Source of the DNA: Pedobacter sp. UBA5917
GTDB taxonomy: Bacteria; Bacteroidota; Bacteroidia; Sphingobacteriales; Sphingobacteriaceae
Length of the DNA stretch: 22,608 nt
Direction: 5' to 3'
NCBI RefSeq assembly: GCF_002432345.1
Contig: NZ_DJDT01000322.1
Span: 3,937-26,544 of the forward strand
The notes beneath the pieces are model-generated. The model worked only from the letters and a program-made list of their open reading frames with translations. It was not told the DNA's origin and ran no database searches. Shown here one piece after another: positions 15,340 through 22,517 of the stretch. Made by a program: the position numbers and the translations under genes. The stretch's first letter is position 1; the number at the start of each line of letters is the position of its first letter.

Positions 15340-16224
15340 TTGAAAAAATTAATTGTTTACCTGCGCATGATGCGCCCTGCTAATATTGTTACCTCTGTAG
15401 CCGATATTTTAGCAGGTATTGCCATTTCGGGTGTTTTAAGCAGCGGATTTTCCATTCCATGGCTTTCAATTTTGCTTTTGGCTGCTTCAACAGCCTGTTT
15501 ATATGGCGGAGGCATCGTTTTTAACGATGTATTTGACGCCGAGCTTGATAAAATAGAACGTCCCGAGCGGGCCATCCCAAGTGGATTGATCAGTTTACAG
15601 CATGCGGCCACTTTTGGTACGCTTTTACTCTCTGGCGGCATCATATTGGCAGCTTTAAATAGTTTTACTTCGGGTATATTGGCTCTTTTGGTTGCTGTTT
15701 TTGCTTTGCTGTATAACAAATTTGGCAAACACCATTCTTTTTTCGGTCCATTGAATATGGGCTTATGCCGTGGTTTTAATTTATTGCTCGGTTTAAGCAT
15801 TGTGCCCGAAATGCTTTGCAGCCATTACTATCTTGCAGTTATTCCGGTGGTGTATATTTTCTCCATTACCATGACGAGCCGTGGCGAAGTACATGGAGGC
15901 CATGCCAAAAATTTATACATCGCAGCTTTTTTATATGCCATTGTAATTTGTGCCATTGCTTATTTCGCTTTTACGAACGATCGTTTATTATGGTCGTTAC
16001 TGTTCTTAGTGCCTTTTACTTTTATGATTTTCAGGCCGCTTTTAAAGGCAATAAAACAACCTATGGGTAAAAATATTGGCGCTGCGGTTAAAGCCGGGGT
16101 AATATCATTAATTTTGATGGATGCCGCCTGGGCGGTAACTTTCGATGCGCTGATCCTCGCTTTTGTAATTGCCGCTTTATTACCTTTATCGTTATGGCTC
16201 TCTAAATTATTCGCCGTTACCTAA
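15340..16224 (+). CDS. eboC: EboC, UbiA-like prenyltransferase
   Basis: EboC is an integral-membrane aromatic-type prenyltransferase of the UbiA superfamily (294 residues, about nine helices). The first Asp-rich motif is intact: N62-D63-V-F-D66-A-E-L-D70, followed by RPERAIPSG (74-82), the usual diphosphate and Mg2+ site. The second motif, DxxxD in canonical UbiA enzymes, is replaced by S180-R-G-E183-V-H-G-G-H188, so the second metal site is altered. The start is a TTG at 15340 giving MKKLIVYLRMMRP; the Met codons at residues 10 and 11 are alternatives but would trim the first helix. It probably attaches an isoprenoid chain to the product of the cyclase EboD, making a lipid-linked molecule. 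Acceptor and donor are unknown. Confidence 0.88.
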   Translation: MKKLIVYLRMMRPANIVTSVADILAGIAISGVLSSGFSIPWLSILLLAASTACLYGGGIVFNDVFDAELDKIERPERAIPSGLISLQHAATFGTLLLSGGIILAALNSFTSGILALLVAVFALLYNKFGKHHSFFGPLNMGLCRGFNLLLGLSIVPEMLCSHYYLAVIPVVYIFSITMTSRGEVHGGHAKNLYIAAFLYAIVICAIAYFAFTNDRLLWSLLFLVPFTFMIFRPLLKAIKQPMGKNIGAAVKAGVISLILMDAAWAVTFDALILAFVIAALLPLSLWLSKLFAVT

Positions 16225-16246
16225 AACACACACATTATCCACTCAT

Positions 16247-17410
16247 ATGGAACATTTACATCAATCGTTCACTGTACAATATAACTACAACATTTTTTTT
16301 ACTTCAGCATTGTTTTCAGATCAAAACGAATTGCTGAACAACTTTTTGATCAACTTAAACCCAGCGGTTACCGTAAAGAAAATTTTATTTGTAATTGATG
16401 AAGGCGTAGCCAATGCACACCAGGGGCTTGTTGCTGAAATTAAAACCTATTTCTCCAAATATGATAAAACACAACTGGTTCAGGATGTGCTGATCATTCC
16501 TGGTGGAGAACAGGTAAAGAACGATACCCGTTATTTCGATCAGGTGCTTGATGCCATTAACATTCATGGTATAGACAGGCATTCTTTTGTTGCCGCAATT
16601 GGTGGTGGTGCCGTGCTCGATATGGTGGGTTATGCTGCTACGGTTGCACACAGGGGTATTAAACACATCAGGATTCCGAGTACCGTACTCTCGCAGAACG
16701 ATTCGGGTGTTGGGGTAAAAAATGGCATCAACTATTTCAATAAAAAGAATTTTCTGGGTACTTTTTCACCTCCTGTTGCTGTTTTTAACGACGAACTTTT
16801 TTTAAGCACTTTATCCGATCGCGATTGGCGTTCGGGTATTGCCGAAGCCATTAAAGTGGCCTTGATTAAAGATGCTGAATTTTTCGAATGGCTCGAAGAT
16901 AACGCAACAGCACTTGCTGGCCGTGATATTGAGGCGATGAATTACCAGATCTGGAAATGCGCCAAACTGCATTTAGAACATATCCGCAGTGCCGATCCTT
17001 TCGAAAATGGTTCGGCCAGACCATTGGATTTCGGTCATTGGAGTGCCCATAAACTCGAATACCTGACCAATTTTGAAATAAGGCATGGCGAAGCTGTTGC
17101 TATGGGTATTGCTTTGGATAGCGTATATTCTAACTTATCAGGAAGAATCACTGCCGATGAAGCACAAAGGATAATTAACCTCATCCAGCAATTGGGTTTT
17201 GAGTTAACGCATTCATTATTACAGGTTACAGAAGGTAATAGCCCGATTTTACAGGGGCTCGAAGAATTCCGCGAACACCTTGGCGGCGAGTTAACCATTA
17301 CCCTGCTTACCGGTATTGGCAGTGGCGAAGAAGTACACGAAATCGATACTGAAATTTTAAAACAGGCAGCCGAAATTTTAAATAATCAAACGGCCACTAT
17401 CCAACATTAA
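16247..17410 (+). CDS. eboD: EboD, sugar phosphate cyclase (3-dehydroquinate synthase-like)
   Basis: EboD belongs to the sugar phosphate cyclase superfamily, NAD- and metal-dependent enzymes that close seven-carbon sugar phosphates into cyclitol-like rings. I chose the start MEHLHQSF at 16247, because the longer frame would overlap eboC by 56 bases. The NAD region shows PGGE (85-88) and GGGAVLDMVGY (119-129). The metal ligands are E200 (GIAEAIKVALI), H264 (LDFGHWSAH) and H280 (RHGEAVAMG). Active-site segments read QNDSGVGVKNGIN (150-162) and KKNFLGTFSPP (166-176), unlike the VDASVGGKTGVN and GxFxQP-type segments of true AroB. It is therefore probably not the shikimate-pathway enzyme but a paralog acting on another sugar phosphate, with sedoheptulose 7-phosphate as a reasonable guess. 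EboE follows 3 bp later. Confidence 0.88.
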   Translation: MEHLHQSFTVQYNYNIFFTSALFSDQNELLNNFLINLNPAVTVKKILFVIDEGVANAHQGLVAEIKTYFSKYDKTQLVQDVLIIPGGEQVKNDTRYFDQVLDAINIHGIDRHSFVAAIGGGAVLDMVGYAATVAHRGIKHIRIPSTVLSQNDSGVGVKNGINYFNKKNFLGTFSPPVAVFNDELFLSTLSDRDWRSGIAEAIKVALIKDAEFFEWLEDNATALAGRDIEAMNYQIWKCAKLHLEHIRSADPFENGSARPLDFGHWSAHKLEYLTNFEIRHGEAVAMGIALDSVYSNLSGRITADEAQRIINLIQQLGFELTHSLLQVTEGNSPILQGLEEFREHLGGELTITLLTGIGSGEEVHEIDTEILKQAAEILNNQTATIQH

Positions 17411-17413
17411 GTT

Positions 17414-18586
17414 ATGAAATTAAATTCCGGACATTTAACTTTCTGTACTAATATTTATGCAGGAGAAAGCTGGGAAGCACATTTTGCAGTATTGAAGGCT
17501 AGTTTTCCTAAGCTAAAAGCAGAATTATCACCCGATTCGCCCATGGGGATCGGTTTACGCCTTTCTAACCTGGCCAGTACCCAACTTTTGGAGCATAACC
17601 ATTTGACTGTTTTTAAACAATGGCTTCAGGATGAAGGCGGATATGTGTTTACCATGAATGGCTTCCCTTATGGCGGTTTTCATAACACAAGGGTTAAAGA
17701 TCAGGTACATGCCCCCGATTGGACGACTGATGATAGGGTAGCTTATACCCTTCGTTTGGCCAATATCCTTTCGCAATTGCTTCCTGAAGATATGGATGGC
17801 GGCATTTCAACTTCTCCATTAAGTTATAAACCATGGTTTGCCGATGTAGAAGCAAGAGAAAATGCTACAACCAGGGCAACCGCTAATATTGTAAAAGTTG
17901 CCGAAGGCCTGCATCAGATATTGGAGCAGACCGGCAAGTTAATCCATTTGGATATCGAGCCCGAACCCGATGGTTTTCTTGAATCCGGACCTGAATTTAT
18001 CGATTGGTACGAAAATAAACTTTTACCTGCCGGAAATAATGATGATCTGATTAAAAAACACATCAATTTATGTTATGATGTTTGTCATTTTGCCATCGGA
18101 TATGAACCACATACCGCCATTATCAACGAATTAAAAGATAAAGGCATCAAAATCGGTAAAATCCAGATCAGTGCGGCACTGAAAGCAAAATTACCGGCTT
18201 CAACACCCGAAAGAACTGCCGTATTGGATCAGTTAAGCCGTTTTGATGAACCAACTTACCTGCACCAGGTAATTGCGCGCAAAAATGACGGTACTTTATT
18301 GCGTTATCCTGATCTTGCCGAAGCATTAACAGAGGGTGGAGATTTATCGGTAGAAGAGTGGCGTGCACATTTTCATGTACCCATTTTTGTGGAAGATATG
18401 GGGATGATCCAGTCTACACAAAGCGATATTACCGAAGTATTGGACCTGCAAAAAAATGGACCATTTACAGCCCACCTCGAAGTAGAAACCTACACCTGGG
18501 AAGTTTTGCCAACAGCTTTAAAAGCACCGCTCAACGATTCCATCATCAGGGAGCTTGCCTGGGTAAAAACATTATTAGAACAATAA
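17414..18586 (+). CDS. eboE: EboE, TIM-barrel metabolite-traffic protein
   Basis: EboE is a 390-residue xylose-isomerase-like TIM-barrel protein of the ebo cluster. Recognisable segments are LTFCTNIYAGESW (8-20), FTMNGFPYGGFHN (79-91), IHLDIEPEPDGFLE (177-190), CYDVCHFAIGYE (220-231) and KIGKIQISAAL (246-256). E182 or E184, D222, H225 and Q251 are candidate metal or substrate ligands by comparison with the fold. There is no signal peptide, so it is cytoplasmic. The family is linked to metabolite traffic through the ebo cluster, but no reaction is established; isomerising or epimerising a sugar-like intermediate made by EboD is the simplest guess. The gap to eboD is 3 bp and to eboF 4 bp, so translation is probably coupled. 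Confidence 0.88.
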   Translation: MKLNSGHLTFCTNIYAGESWEAHFAVLKASFPKLKAELSPDSPMGIGLRLSNLASTQLLEHNHLTVFKQWLQDEGGYVFTMNGFPYGGFHNTRVKDQVHAPDWTTDDRVAYTLRLANILSQLLPEDMDGGISTSPLSYKPWFADVEARENATTRATANIVKVAEGLHQILEQTGKLIHLDIEPEPDGFLESGPEFIDWYENKLLPAGNNDDLIKKHINLCYDVCHFAIGYEPHTAIINELKDKGIKIGKIQISAALKAKLPASTPERTAVLDQLSRFDEPTYLHQVIARKNDGTLLRYPDLAEALTEGGDLSVEEWRAHFHVPIFVEDMGMIQSTQSDITEVLDLQKNGPFTAHLEVETYTWEVLPTALKAPLNDSIIRELAWVKTLLEQ

Positions 18587-18590
18587 GATT

Positions 18591-19940
18591 ATGCATAAAA
18601 CCGTAGTTATCGACATAGTAGGCTTATCTTCATCCGTAATAGGAGCACATACGCCTTTTATCCAGAAATATATTTCCGAAAATAATTTTACTACCATCGA
18701 GCCATTGTTGCCAGCGGTTACTACCTCAGTGCAATCGAGTTACCTTACCGGTAAATTTCCTTCTGAAACTGGGATTGTAGGTAATGGTTGGTACGATCAT
18801 GCCGATGCCGAAGTTAAATTCTGGAAACAGTCGAACAAACTCGTTAATGCCGAAAAAATATGGGATCAGGCCAAAAAAGAAGATCCCAACTTTACCTGTG
18901 CCAATATGTTCTGGTGGTACAACATGTACTCTACGGTTGATTATTCGGTAACACCACGTCCAAATTACCTGGCCGATGGTCGTAAATTGCCCGATTGTTA
19001 TTCGCAACCCGCCGAATTGCGCGATTATTTGCAGGATAAATTAGGTCAATTTCCTTTGTTCCAGTTCTGGGGACCCGGTGCCAACATCAAATCAACCAGG
19101 TGGATTGCCGATGCCGCAATGGAAACCGAAAAACTCCACAATCCTACGCTTACATTGATCTATTTGCCACATCTGGATTACTGTTTACAAAAATTCGGAC
19201 CAGATTTAGAACAAATCAAGCCCGAATTGCAGGAAATAGATCAGGTAGTATCAGATCTGGTGCGTTTTTACGAAGAAAAGGGCGCCCGTATCATTTTACT
19301 TTCCGAATATGGCATTGCCCCAGTAAACAATCCGATCCATTTAAACCGTTTATTCAGGGAAAATGGTTTGATCCAGATCCGCGAAGAAAGAGGGTTGGAG
19401 TTGTTAGATCCGGGTGCTTCAAAAGCTTTTGTCGTAGCCGATCACCAAATTGCGCATGTATATATCAACGATAAAAGTGTAACCGAACAGGTAAAGGCTT
19501 TATTGAAAAATGCTGCGGGTATCGAGCTCATTCTGGATAAAGAAGAACAGAAAAAACACCACATCAACCACGAACGTTCGGGCGATCTGGTATTGGTGGC
19601 TAAAGAAAACAGTTGGTTTACCTATTATTTCTGGCTCGATGATGCTAAAGCTCCTGATTATGCAAGGGTGGTTGATATCCATAAAAAACCTGGTTACGAT
19701 CCGGTAGAAATGTTTATGACTTCCAAACTCCGTGCAGGTTATAAACTGTTAAGGAAAAAAGCAGGTTTCCGTTATGTGATGGATGTAATTCCATTGGATG
19801 CAACGCTGGTTAAAGGATCGCATGGGCGTACCAATATAACGGATGAGTATAAGCCAATTTTGGTTACTGCTAAGCCAATAGATAAAACCCTGCACGCGCC
19901 TGATGTTTATAATGTGATTTGGGAGAGTTTGACGGTTTAA
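18591..19940 (+). CDS. eboF: EboF, alkaline phosphatase/NPP-superfamily protein
   Basis: This last ebo gene encodes a 449-residue member of the alkaline-phosphatase superfamily, closest to nucleotide pyrophosphatase/phosphodiesterases. The first metal Asp is D8 (VIDIVGL), the nucleophile is probably T44 in PAVTTSVQSSYLTGKFP (41-57), and the late histidine is H411 (KGSHGRT). Two usual ligand positions are changed. The PDxxGH motif reads H-L-D196-Y-C-L-Q200, with glutamine for histidine, and the SDHG motif reads S238-E239-Y240-G241. The second metal site therefore looks remodelled, either family-wide in EboF or special here. No signal peptide is visible, so it is probably cytoplasmic. It may remove phosphate from, or cleave a diester in, the ebo metabolite. 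The palindromic repeat at 19951 begins 10 bases after the stop. Confidence 0.88.
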   Translation: MHKTVVIDIVGLSSSVIGAHTPFIQKYISENNFTTIEPLLPAVTTSVQSSYLTGKFPSETGIVGNGWYDHADAEVKFWKQSNKLVNAEKIWDQAKKEDPNFTCANMFWWYNMYSTVDYSVTPRPNYLADGRKLPDCYSQPAELRDYLQDKLGQFPLFQFWGPGANIKSTRWIADAAMETEKLHNPTLTLIYLPHLDYCLQKFGPDLEQIKPELQEIDQVVSDLVRFYEEKGARIILLSEYGIAPVNNPIHLNRLFRENGLIQIREERGLELLDPGASKAFVVADHQIAHVYINDKSVTEQVKALLKNAAGIELILDKEEQKKHHINHERSGDLVLVAKENSWFTYYFWLDDAKAPDYARVVDIHKKPGYDPVEMFMTSKLRAGYKLLRKKAGFRYVMDVIPLDATLVKGSHGRTNITDEYKPILVTAKPIDKTLHAPDVYNVIWESLTV

Positions 19941-19950
19941 CATAAGTTAT

Positions 19951-20028
19951 CGTCACCCTGAATTTATTTCAGGGTCTTTGTAGCATGAAAGATGCTGATC
20001 CCGATGTTAGAATCGGGACAGCATGACG
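19951..20028. repeat. Composite palindromic intergenic repeat, copy 2
   Basis: The element is bounded by CGTCA (19951) and TGACG (ending 20028). It holds three hairpins in a row: ACCCTGAA/TTCAGGGT with a 5-base loop, AGCAT/ATGCT (19982-19996), and TCCCGAT/ATCGGGA (19999-20018). The first 29 bases are identical to copy 1 on the opposite strand, but the last hairpin differs between copies. It lies right after eboF and may also serve as its 3' end structure. Confidence 0.8.
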
Positions 20029-20099
20029 ATCGCGTTAAAAAAGGATTTGGCTACAAATCCACAGGATTAGCATACACCTAACATTCCCGAAAATTGGAA

Positions 20100-20151
20100 A
20101 TTTGTAATTATAAGAACCAACATTAACGGTTCGCAAAAAATAATTACAAAT
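20100..20151. promoter_or_regulatory. Nested inverted repeat running into the SDR start codon
   Basis: ATTTGTAATTAT (20100-20111) and ATAATTACAAAT (20140-20151) are perfect 12-bp arms with 28 bases between them. Inside lies a second dyad, GAACC (20114-20118) and GGTTC (20128-20132). The right arm includes the first two bases of the SDR ATG. Either a regulator binds here as a pair of sites, or the leader folds and hides the start codon. Confidence 0.55.
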
Positions 20152-20872
20152 GAAAACAGTTTTAATTACCGGAGCCAATAAGGGCATAGGCTTCGAAACC
20201 GCAAAACAGCTATTAGCACAAGGTTATTTCGTTTTCCTGGGCAGCAGGAACGCAAGTAATGGTAAAGAAGCAGAAGAACAATTAAAGGCTATAGATTTAA
20301 CAAATGTAGCAGCTATTGAGCTTGATGTTACAGATATAAACTCCATCAATAAGGCAAAAGTGCTTTTGGAAAATAAGTTGTCGGCTTTAGACGTATTGAT
20401 CAACAATGCGGGTATTCCCGGCAATCAGCCGCAGAATATTTCGACCTGCGACATGGCAAACCTCCGCGAAATCTTTGAAACCAATTATTTTGGTGTAATC
20501 CAAACCACACAGCAGTTTTTGCCTTTGCTCAGAAAGGCTGAAGCGCCATCAATCATTAACGTTTCGAGCGAAGTAGGTTCTTTAACCATGCATACCACCC
20601 CTGGAAGAAATACCAATTGGGATAACTATCATGCTTATGGTTCATCAAAAACGGCCCTCAATACTTTCACTGTGATGCTGGCAAATGAATTAAGCAATAC
20701 AAACTTTCGTGTAAATAGCGTTACCCCAGGTTATACGGCTACCGATCTGAATAATTTTCAGGGAATAAAAACAGTAGAGCAGGGTGCAAAAGCCGTTGTA
20801 AACCTGGTTAATCAACCACTTCCTGGCACAACGGGTAAATTCTTTAAAGAAGATGGCGAAATACTATGGTAA
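20150..20872 (+). CDS. SDR family NAD(P)-dependent oxidoreductase
   Basis: This is a classical short-chain dehydrogenase/reductase of 240 residues. The Rossmann glycine motif is T7-G8-A-N-K-G12-I-G14, the adenine-site Asp is in LDVTD (58-62), and NNAG is at 85-88. The catalytic residues are S139 or S140 (NVSS), Y163 and K167 (YGSSK). The basic residue in GSRN after strand 2 favours NADPH. Length and motif spacing match plant-type carbonyl reductases, so reduction of a reactive carbonyl or quinone is plausible; the substrate is not known. A perfect inverted repeat runs into its start codon. An AraC regulator follows 103 bp downstream on the same strand and may control it. Confidence 0.92.
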   Translation: MKTVLITGANKGIGFETAKQLLAQGYFVFLGSRNASNGKEAEEQLKAIDLTNVAAIELDVTDINSINKAKVLLENKLSALDVLINNAGIPGNQPQNISTCDMANLREIFETNYFGVIQTTQQFLPLLRKAEAPSIINVSSEVGSLTMHTTPGRNTNWDNYHAYGSSKTALNTFTVMLANELSNTNFRVNSVTPGYTATDLNNFQGIKTVEQGAKAVVNLVNQPLPGTTGKFFKEDGEILW

Positions 20873-20909
20873 TTGCATTATTTTCGTGATTTTTTTATTA
20901 GCTTGATTA

Positions 20910-20932
20910 TCGGTCGGTGTCTCATCGACCGA
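20910..20932. promoter_or_regulatory. Tight hairpin or operator between SDR and AraC genes
   Basis: TCGGTCGGTG (20910-20919) and CATCGACCGA (20923-20932) pair over 10 bp with one G-T pair around a 3-base loop. This is unusually GC-rich for its AT-rich surroundings. No T-run follows on the plus strand, so a regulatory site for the AraC gene that starts 43 bases later is at least as likely as termination of the SDR transcript. Confidence 0.45.
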
Positions 20933-20975
20933 AATAAATCTTCATCTTAGTTATGTATCATAAATAACTCAATCA

Positions 20976-21890
20976 ATGGCCAATCAACAGGTTCAAAGGA
21001 TAAAAAGCATTAGCGAATACCATCGGGTTAGGGGGCTTTCCAAACCCGAACATCCGCTGATCAGTTTGGTAGATTATGGCGAAATGAAACATTCGGCTAG
21101 CATCAATACCGTAAGCTGGGTATTCGATTTCTATTTCATTGCCCTGAAAAAGAATATGAAGGGCAGGTTTAAATACGGACAGCAGGAATATGATTTTGAT
21201 GACGGGACTTTGTTCTTTATCGCCCCCGGACAGGTTTTTAGAGTTGAGGTAACAGACGATTCGCCCGATAAGTCAGGCTGGATGTTACTGATACACCCCG
21301 ATTTTCTCTGGAATTTCCCATTGGCCTCAACGATCAAAAAGTACGTTTATTTTAGTTATTCGGTACACGAGGCACTGTTCCTTTCCGAAAAGGAAGAAAT
21401 CACAATGTCGGGCATTATCCAAAATATCCAACAGGAATATCAGGCCAATATTGATGCTTTTAGTCAGCAGATTATTATTTCGCAGATTGAAGTGCTGCTT
21501 AACTATGCCGAACGTTTTTATCACCGCCAGTTTATTACGCGGCGGATTACCAATCACCAGGTTTTGGATCAGGTAGAAAGTTTTCTGGATCGTTATTTTG
21601 CTGAAAATGCAATAGAAAATGGTTTGCCAACAGTAAACGATCTTGCGGCAGAATTAAACCTTTCGCCCGATTACCTGAGTAGCCTGTTGAAAGTAACCAC
21701 AGGGCAAAGTACCCAGCAGCATATCCATGATAAACTGATTGAAAGGGCAAAAGAGAAACTATCAACCACAACACTTACCATTAGCGAAATTGCCTATCAA
21801 TTGGGTTTTGGTCACCCGCAATCCTTTAGTAAACTGTTTAAATCCAAAACCAACCTTTCACCGGTCGCTTTCCGCCAATCCTTTAACTGA
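20976..21890 (+). CDS. AraC family transcriptional regulator
   Basis: This is a 304-residue regulator with an N-terminal sensing domain of AraC-cupin type (about 28-110; YGQQEYDFDDGTLFFIAPGQ at 67-86 is the jelly-roll signature) and a C-terminal double HTH. HTH1 is near VNDLAAELNLSPDYLSSLLK (220-239), followed by GQSTQQHI. HTH2 is near ISEIAYQLGFGHPQSFSKLF (269-288), closing with LSPVAFRQ. All landmarks of the family are in place. Likely targets are the SDR gene upstream and the SRPBCC gene 67 bp downstream; inverted repeats precede all three genes. The ligand is unknown. Confidence 0.9.
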   Translation: MANQQVQRIKSISEYHRVRGLSKPEHPLISLVDYGEMKHSASINTVSWVFDFYFIALKKNMKGRFKYGQQEYDFDDGTLFFIAPGQVFRVEVTDDSPDKSGWMLLIHPDFLWNFPLASTIKKYVYFSYSVHEALFLSEKEEITMSGIIQNIQQEYQANIDAFSQQIIISQIEVLLNYAERFYHRQFITRRITNHQVLDQVESFLDRYFAENAIENGLPTVNDLAAELNLSPDYLSSLLKVTTGQSTQQHIHDKLIERAKEKLSTTTLTISEIAYQLGFGHPQSFSKLFKSKTNLSPVAFRQSFN

Positions 21891-21892
21891 TT

Positions 21893-21924
21893 TCGTAAAC
21901 TTACAATTTTAGGCAGGTTTACGA
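21893..21924. promoter_or_regulatory. Inverted repeat upstream of the SRPBCC gene
   Basis: TCGTAAAC (21893-21900) and GTTTACGA (21917-21924) are perfect 8-bp arms with 16 bases between. They cover the stretch where the -33 box should lie, directly before the TACTTTTG -7 box, which is a good position for an operator. A weak hairpin at the end of the AraC transcript is the alternative. Confidence 0.5.
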
Positions 21925-21927
21925 CTT

Positions 21928-21935
21928 TACTTTTG
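21928..21935 (+). promoter_or_regulatory. -7 box of the SRPBCC gene
   Basis: TACTTTTG matches TAnnTTTG and lies 22 bases before the start codon, predicting a transcript start near 21942. No clear -33 TTG is present. Confidence 0.5.
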
Positions 21936-21957
21936 AATCATTATCTCAACAAAAATA

Positions 21958-22485
21958 ATGATGAAAAGATTGATCAAAATAACAGGCCTTATCATAGTGT
22001 TATTGGCTTTAGCCGTTGCCGGATTAGAAATGAGCAGCTCTTACCGTGTAACCAAAAATATTCACGAAAGTGCGCCGGTGGTTACCAAATTGCAAATCGT
22101 TATTGATGCACCCACCGATAGCGTTTGGAAGATTTTTGCTGATGTAAACCGATGGCCGCAATGGCAAAAAGAAATTCCGGGCAGTAAAATAAATGGACCT
22201 TTTAAAGTAGGAACCTCTTTCGACTGGAAAACACATGGTTTAACCATCCGCTCCACATTTCATACAATCGAAAACAATAGAGAAGTAGGGTGGTCTGGTC
22301 CTGCATTTGGTTCATTTGCCATCCACAACTGGCATTTTATTAAACAGGGCAACAAAACGGTTGTAAAGGTTGAAGAAAGTATGGAAGGCTGGTTGGTTTG
22401 GTTATTAAGTGAAAAATTCCAATCTGTAAATAAAGGTTCGCTTATTTACTGGCTAAAAGCTTTAAAGGTTGCTTCGGAGAAGTGA
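21958..22485 (+). CDS. Membrane-anchored SRPBCC (START-like) protein
   Basis: This is a 175-residue protein with one N-terminal hydrophobic helix (about 5-22) that acts as a membrane anchor or uncleaved signal. An SRPBCC (polyketide cyclase/START-like) domain follows, from about residue 43 to the end. Family signs are VVTKLQIVIDAPTDSVWKIFADVNRWPQWQKEI (typical first strand, helix and W-x-x-W segment), the strand RSTFHTIENNREVGWSG, and the long C-terminal helix. The fold makes a deep pocket for a lipophilic small molecule. Whether it is a carrier or an enzyme cannot be told. It has its own promoter-like box and follows the AraC gene by 67 bp. The ATG at 21961 is an equally good start. Confidence 0.88.
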   Translation: MMKRLIKITGLIIVLLALAVAGLEMSSSYRVTKNIHESAPVVTKLQIVIDAPTDSVWKIFADVNRWPQWQKEIPGSKINGPFKVGTSFDWKTHGLTIRSTFHTIENNREVGWSGPAFGSFAIHNWHFIKQGNKTVVKVEESMEGWLVWLLSEKFQSVNKGSLIYWLKALKVASEK

Positions 22486-22517
22486 TGTTGTTGTCAAAAT
22501 AATTCCTTCAAAAATAC

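Noticed and set aside
16169..16246. N-terminal extension of EboD overlapping eboC
   Set aside because: The extra 26 residues are the out-of-frame 3' end of eboC. EboD homologous sequence begins at the Met at 16247, and the operon is otherwise non-overlapping.
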